A DNA stretch of 64,000 nucleotides from Providencia rettgeri (GTDB lineage: Bacteria > Pseudomonadota > Gammaproteobacteria > Enterobacterales > Enterobacteriaceae), in assembly GCF_013702265.1 (NCBI RefSeq), contig NZ_CP059348.1:1984001-2048000 (forward strand), read 5' to 3'. A model generated the notes under the pieces. The model saw nothing but the letters and a program-made list of their open reading frames with translations. It was not told the DNA's origin and made no database searches. The translations under genes and the position numbers were made by a program. Below, in pieces: positions 1 to 8,857 of this stretch. Position 1 is the stretch's first letter; the number at the start of each line of letters is the position of its first letter.

Positions 1-208
1 AACAAGTGGCATAGTGGGGTGTGTTGCTTAGAATAACGGTGGGAACCGCAGCAACGCGTAATCCCTGTTTGGTCAATGCAGGCACAGCGATGCTATTACC
101 TACACTGCCATACACAACTTGTGATTGAATGGAGACGACATCATAAGGAAGCGGGGTGGCATCGGCGGCGTTTTGAAAGCTATTTGACGTTAGCGTAAAG
201 GTATCCAT
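1..208 (-). CDS. pdxK: Pyridoxal/pyridoxine kinase, N-terminal part (cut by window edge)
   Basis: This is the first 69 codons of a vitamin B6 salvage kinase, which phosphorylates pyridoxal, pyridoxine or pyridoxamine with ATP in the cytoplasm. The readable protein contains [17 protein letters not shown] and [14 protein letters not shown], which agree closely with the N-terminus of E. coli PdxK (substrate-binding S/Y motif and the SNTPHY stretch) and less well with PdxY. The start ATG follows a purine-rich ribosome site (aagagagag). The rest of the gene lies beyond the left edge, so intactness cannot be judged. Confidence 0.9.
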   Translation of the reverse strand, partial: MDTFTLTSNSFQNAADATPLPYDVVSIQSQVVYGSVGNSIAVPALTKQGLRVAAVPTVILSNTPHYATC

Positions 209-490
209 GACTCTCTCTTATTGGTGTTCATTATTGCTATTTTCTAACGGATAACACGATAAGAAGCGTGTTGGCGTTGATTGTCAATGGTAACCGAAAA
301 AATTCACATTGAATGGGATGGTTACAGCATAAAAAAGGGTGATAAAAAATTTTTTTGCTTAGATCCTCTAAAAATAAATGCGAGAAAAATAACGGAATTA
401 TTCGCAAAATAGACGCTGCCACTGTATTGCTTAGCATATTAATGAATATTTATGCATAAATGTGACAAATTCAAAAAGTGTTTGCATTCA

Positions 491-519
491 TTGACTTAAT
501 AATTTTGGCATGATAGAAA
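491..519 (+). promoter_or_regulatory. Candidate sigma70 promoter for the mdtJI transcript
   Basis: TTGACT at 491-496 is followed after 17 bases by TAGAAA at 514-519, with a TGN extended -10 element just before it. Transcription would start near 526, giving a leader of about 335 nt that contains the hairpin and the small ORF ahead of mdtJ. This is inference from sequence alone. Confidence 0.45.
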
Positions 520-596
520 TAGCTTGAAACTAACAATTATATGAGGGTTCGGAGTAACTTGGATGGATGTCCATCCGATGAAATGAATGAGATATC

Positions 597-707
597 ATGC
601 TTAGCGTGACTAGCATAAAGATCAGTAAGTCCCAAAGAAGATCAACACACAAGCTTTTCCTTTCCGCTATTCTTTCCAGTGAGCATCACTGGTGTGGCGC
701 ATTATAG
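597..707 (+). CDS. Candidate leader peptide upstream of mdtJ (MdtU-like position)
   Basis: A 36-codon ORF, starting MLSVTSIKISKSQRRSTHK and ending HHWCGAL, stops about 155 bases before mdtJ. E. coli mdtJI mRNA is known to carry a translated upstream ORF of about this size (mdtU) that lets spermidine control mdtJI expression; position and size here match that arrangement, but I could not compare sequences. The ribosome site (atgag about 8 bases before the ATG) is weak. A shorter overlapping ORF at 541-609 is less convincing. It could be a chance ORF. Confidence 0.4.
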   Translation: MLSVTSIKISKSQRRSTHKLFLSAILSSEHHWCGAL

Positions 708-863
708 CGTCCTTCTAGATTATTCAATCCGCTGAATAAAATCAGCATTCTTTTGTTTTTATTTGAATTTTAAACAGCTTAAAGCTTAACCATTAAGCTC
801 ATTGCCTTTCTATCTTGTTCAAAAAACAGGCTATGGCGAAGCTGTATCTAGAGGGATACTATA

Positions 864-1292
864 ATGATTTATTGGATATTTTTAGCATTAGCTATCGTGA
901 CTGAGGTCATTGGTACGTTATCAATGAAACATGCCAGCGTAAGCGGTGATTTCACGGGTATGGCCGTGATGTATGTGATGATTGCGACTTCCTATATTTT
1001 ACTGGCGGTTGCGGTAAAAAAAGTGGCACTGGGTGTTGCTTACGCCATGTGGGAAGGTGTTGGTGTTCTGTTAATTACGACGTTCAGCGTATTGTGGTTT
1101 GGAGAATCGCTGTCACCAATGAAAGTCGGTGGACTAGTTTTTCTGATCACGGGTATTGCATTGATCAAATCAGGCACCAAAAAAGCGACTGTTAGACAGT
1201 CAGCTCAGAAGGTAAAACAAGCTGCCAAGAATGCGGTTGATTCCGCCAAAGCCCGAGCTTTAGTGACAAAGACCGCTAAATCGGAGGTGTAA
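864..1292 (+). CDS. mdtJ: Spermidine export protein MdtJ (SMR family)
   Basis: MdtJ is one half of the MdtJI heterodimer, an inner-membrane small multidrug resistance transporter that exports spermidine. The first 110 or so residues show four hydrophobic segments and family motifs: the membrane-embedded Glu of helix 1 ([15 protein letters not shown]), the [11 protein letters not shown] segment and the LIKSGT end of helix 4. At 142 residues it is about 20 longer than E. coli MdtJ because of a Lys/Ala-rich, probably helical cytoplasmic tail ([19 protein letters not shown] and on). It sits one base before mdtI, so the two are co-translated. A long leader with a possible regulatory ORF lies upstream. 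Confidence 0.93.
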   Translation: MIYWIFLALAIVTEVIGTLSMKHASVSGDFTGMAVMYVMIATSYILLAVAVKKVALGVAYAMWEGVGVLLITTFSVLWFGESLSPMKVGGLVFLITGIALIKSGTKKATVRQSAQKVKQAAKNAVDSAKARALVTKTAKSEV

Positions 1293-1293
1293 T

Positions 1294-1626
1294 ATGGCCA
1301 GTCAATTTGAATGGTGGCATGCGGCATTTTTGATCCTCGCAGTGGTACTGGAAATTCTAGCCAACGTATTTTTAAAAATGTCGGATGGTTTTAGACGTTA
1401 TTGGTTAGGAATTTTGTCTCTTGTTGCTGTATTAGGGGCATTTAGTGCACTGGCGCAGGCAGTGAAGGGAATCGAACTGTCAGTCGCTTATGCCTTATGG
1501 GGAGCATTCGGTTTAATCGCCACAGTTGCTGCCGGCTGGATCTTGTTTAATCAACGCCTAAACTATAAAGGCTGGGGTGGGTTAGTATTGCTGCTTATTG
1601 GTATGGTGCTGATTAAAATGTCGTAA
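1294..1626 (+). CDS. mdtI: Spermidine export protein MdtI (SMR family)
   Basis: Second subunit of the MdtJI spermidine exporter, 110 residues with four predicted membrane helices. Family hallmarks are the helix-1 Glu ([19 protein letters not shown]), the [10 protein letters not shown] segment and the closing GMVLIKMS. The length and sequence agree with E. coli MdtI (109 residues). Its start lies one base after the mdtJ stop, so the pair forms a tight operon that ends at a long inverted repeat. Confidence 0.95.
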   Translation: MASQFEWWHAAFLILAVVLEILANVFLKMSDGFRRYWLGILSLVAVLGAFSALAQAVKGIELSVAYALWGAFGLIATVAAGWILFNQRLNYKGWGGLVLLLIGMVLIKMS

Positions 1627-1660
1627 CAGATAATTTGCTCAACAAAAGCATATTGTCAAC

Positions 1661-1704
1661 GAAGTCATTAGGTTTTATTTAATTATATTCAACCTAATGA
1701 CTTC
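1661..1704 (+). terminator. Long stem-loop after mdtI
   Basis: Perfect 14-bp inverted repeat (GAAGTCATTAGGTT and its complement) around a 16-base AT-rich loop, followed by a T-rich stretch. It lies 35 bases after the mdtI stop and probably ends the mdtJI transcript. The stem is longer and less GC-rich than most intrinsic terminators. Confidence 0.6.
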
Positions 1705-2169
1705 ACTTAATTTTCCTCTCTTGAATTTAATGTACTTAGTAAGCGTACATTTATAGAATATTTCACTTCAAACAAGCGTATAACGTTCCATTATCAATTC
1801 ATTATTATATTTTGATTTTTTTGGCTATATTAGTTTCGTACCGAAAATAAAATAATTCATATATTTTACAGAATATTCTTAAAAATATATTTTATTTGAA
1901 TTTAATTTATTTAATAATAAATGGAAAGCAAATTTCCACAGAAAATTATTTGATTTCAATATGATGCGCATTGATTTCCAGGGTTTAACTTCATTGGGTA
2001 AATCATTGCTTTATTTGGCTTTCAATTCTTGATTTTACTAATGTATTTAATCTTTCTTAAGTGATATTCTTTTCCCTGCTTTAAAAAGGAATGGTTTCTA
2101 TTGAATTTCATATTGAGAATTGATGATTAATTTAAATTCTCATAATAACAAAATTATGCGAAAAATATT
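1705..2169. other. AT-rich region upstream of the autotransporter
   Basis: About 465 bases of very AT-rich DNA without an ORF of note. Such composition is common for silenced (H-NS-type) promoters of surface-protein genes, but no specific operator or clear promoter could be picked out. Confidence 0.5.
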
Positions 2170-4452
2170 ATGAAGCTAAATAAATTAAGTCTGGCAGTGA
2201 CTATTGGAATTTCCTTATTAACGTCTCAAGGATATTCTGCGAATAATAAGCTTGAAATTGAGAAAAAGGTTGATATCAATATTGGCCCTGGTATTGATTC
2301 TGAAGATCTTTCGATTTCAGGCGATGGAAAGGTTATTGCGGGAAATGAAAGTTCGGATAATCGTGATTCGGGTGTGTTTCGTTGGTCACAAGACAAAGGG
2401 ATCATGCATTTAGGCACGCTGAAAGCAGATAACAGCGGTCGTGCGTCAACAAATGGCGTTTCAAAGGATGGCTCTACGATTATTGGTTATTCAAGTACAG
2501 ATGATGGGCGCGGAAGTGCATTTATCTGGACTGAACGTGGCGGAATGGAAGGCTTAGGTAGTTTACGTACGGATGGCATTAACGGTTCGTATGCCCAAGC
2601 AGTTTCTGATGATGGGAAGGTAGTTACAGGGCAAGCGTCAGTGGACGATAACCGCTCTGTTGCGTTTATTTGGACTCGAGAGTCAGGCATGGTTGGGCTG
2701 GGAACATTAAAAAGCGATAACACAGGAACTTCTGATCCTAATGGATTATCCGCTGATGGCTCAACGGTAGTGGGGGATTCAAGCACTCACTCAGGAAATA
2801 TGCATGCTTTCAGATGGCGTAAAGAAACGGGCATGACTGACTTGGGAATATTAACGTCGGATAATTCAGGAATTTCATCGGCAAATGGCGTGTCTGCCAA
2901 TGGTTCAGTTGTCGTAGGTTCTTCTGACACAGATGGAGGGGATAGCAATGCTTTCCGTTGGACTGAAAAAACTGGAATGGTGGGTTTAGGCACGTTACGA
3001 GCCGATAACTCTGGGCATTCAGATGCTGATTATGTATCCAGAGATGGCACCGTCGTTGTCGGTGGGTCTGACTCTGATTATGACAGCTATTCCACAATGG
3101 CATTCCGCTGGACTGAAAAAGAGGGAATGAAAGGCCTAGGGACATTAAAGTCGGACAATTCAGGTTATTCAGAAGCTTATGATATCTCAAGTGATGGTTC
3201 AGTGATTGTGGGGGAATCGAACACGGATTCTAATCAATATATGCAGGCATTCCGCTGGACTGAAGCAACGGGTATGGTGAATTTGGGAACACTGCAATCT
3301 GATAACCTTGGTAACGCAACGGCGTATTCGGTATCGGATGATGGTTTGGTCGTGGCTGGAACCTCAATCACAGACAGTGGTGAGAGCCATGCTGTTTTGT
3401 GGAAAATTAAGGAAGCCTCAACGAAGCCAGTTGATCCAATAAAACCGGTCGACCCAACGAAACCAGTAGACCCAACTAAGCCAGTTGATCCAGTAAAACC
3501 CGTAGACCCAACAAAACCAACGATTGTGACGGTAGATGCCACCAATAGTAGCCGCGCAATGTCTCGTACAGCAAGTCGTGGATTTGAAGTGCTCGATCTC
3601 TACCAAAATAGCTTAGAGACTCTCAGTTCAAGTCGCTGCCAGTTAGGGCAGGACAACTACTGCGTTGGGTTATTTACGCAATATGATACCGTATCAAGCA
3701 ACCATCGTGTTGCTACTGGCTTGCATGGAACTCTGCGTTTACCAGCAGAAAACTGGACTGTTGGTGTGGCGATGAACTTCGCCAATAACACAACACTCAC
3801 TAGCAATTATGATACTCGTGGTAGCAATCATCCTGCGGTGGGCGGTTATATTCGCTATCAAGAAAACCGTAATAATGAAGGTCTCTATGCGGATTTGTCG
3901 GCATCATACCTGAGCCAAGGCTTAGTGATCACCCGTGATACCTTACAAAATACGGAAGGTGGGCAAGGCAATGCGACTATCAAAGGCTATCAAGCTCGTG
4001 TAGGTGCAGGTTACGGTATTTCCGTTGCTCCTCAAACTCAATTGCTACCAGAAGTAGCATTGACCTATAAAGATATTAATCGCAGTGGGTATACTGAAGC
4101 GAAAAATGCGGAATTTGCTGCGCAATATGGTCGTATGGGTAACAAACGTACAGATATCGACCTTGGTATTCGAGTGGATCACAATATCAATGATGTAGTC
4201 ACGTTAGATGGAAAAGTGGGTAGCGCATTCAAGCTAAATAGTGTTCGTGATGCATTTACAGGCTATGTACCGTACATTGGCGCTTATGCTTATGACAAAG
4301 GCTCAGAGAAAAGTGTGACTCCATATGTGGCTGCGGGTATCAATGTGAATGTCACGAAAAACTCTACATTACGCGCCGATGCTGGGTGGCAAAAAACGGA
4401 TTATAACCATGATGGCGTTCAAGCAGGGCTAAGCTATTCGTACCATTGGTGA
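2170..4452 (+). CDS. HAF-repeat autotransporter (type V secretion)
   Basis: Surface protein of 760 residues. Residues 1-24 are a Sec signal peptide (MKLNKLSLAVTIGISLLTSQ, then GYSA). A half repeat and seven repeats of about 48 residues follow to about residue 415; each has the pattern G-L-G-T-L-x-S-D-N-S-G ... S-x-D-G-S-x-V-V-G ... A-F-R-W-T-E, typical of the HAF family of extracellular repeats, which probably stack as a beta-propeller or solenoid. Residues 418-449 are a KPVDPT linker. The last 310 or so residues form an autotransporter beta-barrel ending in an aromatic residue (LSYSYHW). Passenger function is unknown; adhesion is a guess. No protease or lipase motif is seen. It is monocistronic, with a terminator behind it. 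Confidence 0.85.
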   Translation: MKLNKLSLAVTIGISLLTSQGYSANNKLEIEKKVDINIGPGIDSEDLSISGDGKVIAGNESSDNRDSGVFRWSQDKGIMHLGTLKADNSGRASTNGVSKDGSTIIGYSSTDDGRGSAFIWTERGGMEGLGSLRTDGINGSYAQAVSDDGKVVTGQASVDDNRSVAFIWTRESGMVGLGTLKSDNTGTSDPNGLSADGSTVVGDSSTHSGNMHAFRWRKETGMTDLGILTSDNSGISSANGVSANGSVVVGSSDTDGGDSNAFRWTEKTGMVGLGTLRADNSGHSDADYVSRDGTVVVGGSDSDYDSYSTMAFRWTEKEGMKGLGTLKSDNSGYSEAYDISSDGSVIVGESNTDSNQYMQAFRWTEATGMVNLGTLQSDNLGNATAYSVSDDGLVVAGTSITDSGESHAVLWKIKEASTKPVDPIKPVDPTKPVDPTKPVDPVKPVDPTKPTIVTVDATNSSRAMSRTASRGFEVLDLYQNSLETLSSSRCQLGQDNYCVGLFTQYDTVSSNHRVATGLHGTLRLPAENWTVGVAMNFANNTTLTSNYDTRGSNHPAVGGYIRYQENRNNEGLYADLSASYLSQGLVITRDTLQNTEGGQGNATIKGYQARVGAGYGISVAPQTQLLPEVALTYKDINRSGYTEAKNAEFAAQYGRMGNKRTDIDLGIRVDHNINDVVTLDGKVGSAFKLNSVRDAFTGYVPYIGAYAYDKGSEKSVTPYVAAGINVNVTKNSTLRADAGWQKTDYNHDGVQAGLSYSYHW
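3424..3513 (+). repeat. Five 18-bp tandem repeats encoding KPVDPx
   Basis: Five in-frame 18-bp units encode Lys-Pro-Val-Asp-Pro-Thr/Ile/Val between the passenger repeats and the barrel of the autotransporter. The units differ at silent positions, so they are not perfectly identical. A change in copy number would lengthen or shorten the linker without shifting the frame. Confidence 0.9.
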
Positions 4453-4494
4453 TAATAGACAAAAAATAAATAGGTACAAAATAAATAAGTAAGT

Positions 4495-4523
4495 AAAAAA
4501 GAGGGCATTTAGCCCTCTTTTTT
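4495..4523. terminator. Bidirectional terminator between autotransporter and RidA gene
   Basis: GAGGGC/GCCCTC stem with a five-base loop, flanked by an A run on the left and a T run on the right. It can end both the autotransporter transcript and the converging yoaB transcript. Confidence 0.9.
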
Positions 4524-4539
4524 CAAGTATCAATCAAGA

Positions 4540-4887
4540 CTAATCAATCGCCGCAACGATTTTGATCTCAACTTTATATTCAGGCTTCATCAGTGCGGCT
4601 TGAACAGTGCAACGAACAGGCGCGCTACCCGCAACAACCCATGCATCCCACGCTTGGTTCATGCCAGCAAAATCTGCTTTATCTGCAAGGAAGATAGTCG
4701 CATCTAAAATTTTGCTTTTATCGGAACCCACACGGCCTAACATGACATCAATAGCGGCTAAGGTATCTGCGGTTTGAATAATAATGTCGCCATCCAGTTT
4801 TTCTGGGACGCTAGTATAATAGACCACGTTGTTATGGATAACAGCTTCAGACCAACGGGTATCTGGGTCAATGCGTTCAATAGTCAT
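4540..4887 (-). CDS. yoaB: RidA-family protein YoaB
   Basis: A 115-residue member of the RidA/YjgF/UK114 family, whose founding members hydrolyse reactive enamine/imine intermediates from PLP enzymes. It matches E. coli YoaB closely across its length, including ARW-like SEAVIHNN, the DATIFLADK stretch and the APVRCTVQAALMKPEYKVEIKIVA end that contains the conserved Arg. E. coli yoaB also lies next to yoaA, as here in divergent orientation. The exact substrate of YoaB is not established. Confidence 0.93.
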   Translation of the reverse strand: MTIERIDPDTRWSEAVIHNNVVYYTSVPEKLDGDIIIQTADTLAAIDVMLGRVGSDKSKILDATIFLADKADFAGMNQAWDAWVVAGSAPVRCTVQAALMKPEYKVEIKIVAAID

Positions 4888-5035
4888 AATTGTTCCTTAT
4901 TATCAATGCTGAACAAGGATATCAGTTTGCTACTATGATGAAAATCAGTTCATTGATGAAACGATAATTAGCTCAGCAGCCATCTTGAACTCATGGTAAA
5001 GTGTGCCCATCAACGGTAAGCAATATAGGTTCGTA

Positions 5036-6961
5036 GTGTCTAACGACTTTTCAGCAGATGGCTTTCTAGCAAAAACAATTCCCGGTTTCCAACCTCGAGC
5101 TGCGCAGGTCACCATGTCTGACGCGGTTACTCAATCTATTGAGCAGCAGCATGTGCTGGTGGCTGAAGCGGGAACAGGAACAGGAAAAACCTATGCGTAC
5201 CTCGTCCCTGCATTACGTAGTGGCAAAAAAGTGATTGTCTCTACGGGGTCGAAAGCACTGCAAGACCAACTTTATCACCGCGATCTCCCTACGATTATCG
5301 ATGCGATGAACTACACAGGAAAAACGGCGCTATTAAAAGGGCGTTCAAATTACCTGTGTCTTGAAAGGTTAGATCAGCAATCCCTAGGTGGAGGTAGCCT
5401 AGAACCGGAGATCCTCGCTGCGGTTGTGAGATTACGCAGTTGGTCCATCGAATCAGAATTGGGGGATACCAGTACCTGCCATGATATTGCTGAAGATAGC
5501 CCCGTTTGGCCTTTAGTTACTAGCACCAACGATAACTGTTTAGGCAGTGATTGCCCCCGCTACCAAGAGTGCTTTGTACTCAAAGCGCGTCGTAAAGCTC
5601 TTGATGCCGATGTGGTGGTCGTTAACCACCATCTTTTTATGGCTGATAGAGTGGTGAAAAATACAGGTTTTGGGGAGTTGATCCCTCAAGCTGATGTGAT
5701 GATCTTCGACGAAGCCCATCAAATCCCTGATATTGCAAGCCAATATTTTGGGCAGCAACTCAGTAGCCGGCAACTGTTAGATTTAGCTCGCGATATGATA
5801 ATGACGTATCGTACAGAGCTAAAAGACCAAGCCCAATTGCAAAAAAGTGCCGATCGACTGACGCAAAGCACACTGGATTTTCGTCTTAACTTAGGGGAAA
5901 ACAGCTTTAGAGGGAATTTACGGGAATTACTGAAATTATCCGAAGTTCAGCGAGCGTTAACGCTGCTGGATGATGCACTGGAACTCTGTTATGAAGTCAT
6001 CAAAACGTCATTAGGGCGTTCCCAAAGTTTAGATTCTATTTTTGAGCGCGTGACGATTTACCGCAACCGTCTTAACCGCTTAAAGGATGTCACCATACCG
6101 GGTTATAGTTACTGGTTTGAGAGCTACGGACGCCACTTTTTATTAGCCTTAACACCACTCACTGTCGCTGATAAATTCAGTGAAATGATTGCGAGTACGC
6201 CGGCTAGTTGGGTGTTCACCTCGGCGACGCTTTCTGTGAACGAAAAACTCAGTCACTTTACGGATAGATTAGGGCTAAGTTCCGCGAAAACGTTGCTGCT
6301 TGCAAGCCCGTTTGATTATGAAAGCCAAACGTTGCTTTGCGTGCCTCGCTTTTTACCGGAACCTAATCAACGGGGTAGTGCTCAAAAGCTTGCCAATATG
6401 TTGCGCCCGTTAATTGAAAAAAACCGAGGTCGTTGTTTCTTTTTATGCACCTCTCATTTGATGATGAGGGAGCTAGCCGAAGAGTTTAAAGCGTCGCTGA
6501 CATTGCCTGTTCTTATGCAAGGGGAAAGCAGCAAAAATAAATTACTGGCACAGTTTATTGCGGCAGGAAATGCTGTTTTGGTCGCTACGAGCAGTTTCTG
6601 GGAAGGGGTCGATGTCCGAGGCGATGAATTGACCTGCGTGATCATCGATAAACTCCCGTTTACTGCACCGGATGACCCGCTATTACGTGCTAGGATTGAA
6701 GATTGTGAACTCCGAGGCGGAGACCCATTTGCCGACGTTCAATTACCCGATGCCGTCATCACATTAAAGCAAGGGGTTGGGCGGTTGATCCGCGACACAA
6801 AAGATTACGGTGTTATTGTGATTTGTGACAATCGGCTCGTGACACGCCCTTACGGAGAGGTGTTTTTGCGAAGCTTGCCCCCTTCGCCACGTACGCGAGA
6901 TTTGAATAAAGCGATTGAATTTTTGGCAACAAAGCGCGCGGAAGCGATTGAGAAACACTAA
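5036..6961 (+). CDS. yoaA: DinG/XPD-like iron-sulfur DNA helicase YoaA
   Basis: Superfamily 2 DNA helicase of the XPD/DinG type, linked in E. coli to DNA repair and to the HolC (chi) clamp-loader subunit. It has the Walker A VAEAGTGTGKTYAYLVP, four cysteines of the FeS cluster (CLERL, CHDIAED, CLGSDCP, YQECF region), the DEAH box (IFDEAHQIPD), SATLS, and the C-terminal motif VI (QGVGRLIRD). I chose the GTG at 5036 because it gives MSNDFSADGFLAKTIPGF, which lines up with the start of E. coli YoaA (MTDDFAPDGQLAKAIPGF) and has an agg ribosome site; an upstream GTG at 5003 would add 11 unsupported residues. Confidence 0.93.
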   Translation: MSNDFSADGFLAKTIPGFQPRAAQVTMSDAVTQSIEQQHVLVAEAGTGTGKTYAYLVPALRSGKKVIVSTGSKALQDQLYHRDLPTIIDAMNYTGKTALLKGRSNYLCLERLDQQSLGGGSLEPEILAAVVRLRSWSIESELGDTSTCHDIAEDSPVWPLVTSTNDNCLGSDCPRYQECFVLKARRKALDADVVVVNHHLFMADRVVKNTGFGELIPQADVMIFDEAHQIPDIASQYFGQQLSSRQLLDLARDMIMTYRTELKDQAQLQKSADRLTQSTLDFRLNLGENSFRGNLRELLKLSEVQRALTLLDDALELCYEVIKTSLGRSQSLDSIFERVTIYRNRLNRLKDVTIPGYSYWFESYGRHFLLALTPLTVADKFSEMIASTPASWVFTSATLSVNEKLSHFTDRLGLSSAKTLLLASPFDYESQTLLCVPRFLPEPNQRGSAQKLANMLRPLIEKNRGRCFFLCTSHLMMRELAEEFKASLTLPVLMQGESSKNKLLAQFIAAGNAVLVATSSFWEGVDVRGDELTCVIIDKLPFTAPDDPLLRARIEDCELRGGDPFADVQLPDAVITLKQGVGRLIRDTKDYGVIVICDNRLVTRPYGEVFLRSLPPSPRTRDLNKAIEFLATKRAEAIEKH

Positions 6962-7064
6962 TTTTATGCAATCCTGTGGGCGGTTTATGCTAAGATACCG
7001 CCCATCTTTCAGGTTGCCGTCATAAGGCGACAACAAAAAAACTAATATTTGCCGGAGTTTAGGC

Positions 7065-7760
7065 ATGTCGAGTCGTATTCTAGCTGTTGATACAGCCACT
7101 GAAGCTTGTTCTGTCGCATTACTGTGCGACGGTGAAATTATTTCGCGTTTTGCCATCTCTCCTCGCGAACATACTCAAAAAGTATTGCCGATGGCAGAAG
7201 AAGTACTGGCGCAAGCAGGCATTAAACTAAATCAATTAGATGCACTAGCATTTGGGCGTGGCCCGGGTAGCTTTACTGGGGTTCGAATTGGTGTGGGCAT
7301 TGCTCAAGGACTAGCGCTGGGTGCCGATTTACCCATGATCGGCGTTTCTTCGTTGATGGCGCTGGCACAAGGGGTATACCGCACAACGAATAGTTCCCGT
7401 GTGCTGGTGGCGATTGATGCGCGAATGTCTGAAATCTATTGTGCGCAATATCAACGCGATGAACGCGGTTTTTGGTTAGGTGAAGAAACGGAAGCTGTGA
7501 TGCTACCCGCTGATTTCAAATTAAAATTTACGGAATTAGAAGGGCAATGGAGTCATGCAGGAACGGGCTGGGCGGCTTATCCTGAATTATTAGAAGGCTC
7601 ATTGTTGACCGACAGCCTAATCACATTACCTGCAGCGCAAGATATGCTGCCAATTGCAGAGCAGCTGTGGCAGGCAGGAAAAGTGACTGCGGTCGAGAAT
7701 GTCGAACCGACTTACTTGCGTAATGAAGTGACTTGGAAAAAATTACCCGGTCGCGAATAA
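7065..7760 (+). CDS. tsaB: tRNA threonylcarbamoyladenosine biosynthesis protein TsaB
   Basis: TsaB (YeaZ) is the scaffold that pairs with TsaD and TsaE to add threonylcarbamoyl to adenosine 37 of ANN-decoding tRNAs. The 231-residue protein has the ASKHA-fold start [16 protein letters not shown], the [14 protein letters not shown] motif and the C-terminal [10 protein letters not shown] typical of the family. It follows yoaA by about 100 bases in the same direction, as in E. coli, and is followed by a strong terminator. Confidence 0.96.
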   Translation: MSSRILAVDTATEACSVALLCDGEIISRFAISPREHTQKVLPMAEEVLAQAGIKLNQLDALAFGRGPGSFTGVRIGVGIAQGLALGADLPMIGVSSLMALAQGVYRTTNSSRVLVAIDARMSEIYCAQYQRDERGFWLGEETEAVMLPADFKLKFTELEGQWSHAGTGWAAYPELLEGSLLTDSLITLPAAQDMLPIAEQLWQAGKVTAVENVEPTYLRNEVTWKKLPGRE

Positions 7761-7802
7761 CGGGTCGTGAATAAATAGAAGCAGCATGATTTTTGTCGAA
7801 TG

Positions 7803-7843
7803 AAAAAAATAGCTATCAGGGTAAAACCGATAGCTATTTTTTT
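7803..7843 (+). terminator. Terminator after tsaB
   Basis: AAATAGCTATC and its complement form a long stem around an 11-base loop, with a run of seven T behind it. Position and shape fit an intrinsic terminator for the yoaA-tsaB unit. Confidence 0.9.
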
Positions 7844-7995
7844 AATCTAAGATATAGAATCGCTGTTTAATTGAGCTATTATTGAATAAATAAGCGTTAA
7901 TAAAAATTGGATTGCACATATAATGTGATAAGGAATACCAGCAGTTTTAATACGAACTATCTCATTCTATAATGACGGCTAATTGGAGGTGGTAA

Positions 7996-8598
7996 ATGAA
8001 AATTCAATTTAGCTACCGCTCAGCAATGAAAACGCTATTACTTGCGGGCATATTAGCGCTAGCAGGTTGTGTATCAATCCCTCAGTCTATTAAGGGGTCG
8101 GTACCTAATCCTGCAGATAATCTTAAGTCGGTACAAAATGCACCGGAGATGTATATCGGTCAAGAAGCGCGTTTCGGTGGTAAAGTGCTGTCTGTCTTTA
8201 ATGAGCCAAAAAGAACGCGGATTGAGCTAGCCGTCATGACATTAAATAAATATGACGCTGCACCTGAATTAAACTCTCCGTCGCTTGGTCGTATTTACGC
8301 GTATATCAATGGGTTTGTTGAGCCAAACGATTTTAAAAACCGCTATGTCACTGTTGTGGGTAACATAACTGGAGAACAAGCGGGGAAAATCGGAGAGGTA
8401 CCTTATCAGTATGTGACAATGAATGTCACTGGCTTCCAGCGTTGGAGTATTGCACAAAGTGTGATGATGCCACCGCCGGCAGGTCCATGGGGTTACGGGT
8501 ATTATGGTTCCCCATATTACTATAATCATCCTTGGGGATGGGGCTATGGATACCCTGTGGGGCCCGCCCAAGTGCAGACGTATTTAACGGAAGATTAA
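7996..8598 (+). CDS. yeaY: Slp-family outer membrane lipoprotein YeaY
   Basis: Outer-membrane lipoprotein of the Slp family, 200 residues. Residues 1-24 form a lipoprotein signal ending in the lipobox LALAGC. A strong ggaggt site supports the first ATG, although an internal ATG at 8026 would also give a signal peptide. The core (PAD..K..QNAPEMYIGQEARFGGKVL, then GRIYAY and VTVVGNITG) matches the family. The C-terminus is a Gly/Tyr/Trp/Pro tail (GPWGYGYYGSPYYY). Slp proteins are associated with starvation or stationary phase, but their activity is not known. The place between tsaB and fadD matches E. coli yeaY. Confidence 0.9.
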   Translation: MKIQFSYRSAMKTLLLAGILALAGCVSIPQSIKGSVPNPADNLKSVQNAPEMYIGQEARFGGKVLSVFNEPKRTRIELAVMTLNKYDAAPELNSPSLGRIYAYINGFVEPNDFKNRYVTVVGNITGEQAGKIGEVPYQYVTMNVTGFQRWSIAQSVMMPPPAGPWGYGYYGSPYYYNHPWGWGYGYPVGPAQVQTYLTED

Positions 8599-8618
8599 GC
8601 AATAGTATTATTCTGCTA

Positions 8619-8648
8619 AAAATCCTAGTTAAGCTAGGATTTTTTTTA
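8619..8648 (+). terminator. Terminator after yeaY
   Basis: AATCCTAG/CTAGGATT stem with a five-base loop followed by eight T residues, 20 bases after the yeaY stop. Confidence 0.92.
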
Positions 8649-8712
8649 TAAAAAAACTGAGCGGGAGTGGGCTATTAACTGCTTAATTCTCCAAAAATTC
8701 CTGACAACGGTG

Positions 8713-8795
8713 TATAATTACGGGTTATAAGCAGACTAAAGTTCTGGTGAATTAATCATAAGTTGAATAGGGCGGCATTGACCGCCTTATTTTTA
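8713..8795 (+). ncRNA. Possible small RNA ahead of fadD
   Basis: A perfect TATAAT at 8713-8718 is followed about 55 bases later by a GGCGG/CCGCC hairpin (8771-8785) and a T-rich tail. A transcript from about 8725 would be roughly 70 nt and end at that hairpin. The -35 region is poor and no coding sequence is seen, so this may be only a second terminator or an attenuator in the fadD leader. Confidence 0.25.
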
Positions 8796-8857
8796 TCTCG
8801 AAGGAATGAAATTTATTTAGTGATATAGCTCCCAACCTTAACATTGTCTAATTTTCA

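Larger units (their letters stand above)
209..863. other. Long leader and promoter region between pdxK and mdtJ
   Basis: This 655-base AT-rich gap separates divergent pdxK and mdtJ. I see a promoter-like pair near 491-519, a 7-bp hairpin (GGATGGA/TCCATCC, 561-576) and a candidate 36-codon leader ORF (597-707), annotated separately. No other convincing gene is visible. Confidence 0.6.

Noticed and set aside
541..600. Guanidine-II riboswitch ahead of the SMR genes
   Set aside because: Only one hairpin is seen and its loop is not the ACGR type; MdtJI exports spermidine, not guanidine.
541..609. A 22-codon ORF overlapping the candidate mdtJ leader peptide
   Set aside because: Poor ribosome site and it fits the known mdtU size less well than the 36-codon ORF.
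3424..3513. Tandem repeats as a CRISPR-like array
   Set aside because: The 18-bp units are in frame, have no spacers and encode a protein linker.
3234..3545. Antisense ORFs inside the autotransporter gene (for example 3234-3545 and 2487-2786 on the minus strand)
   Set aside because: They mirror the repeated coding sequence and Pro linker, have no ribosome site and match no family.
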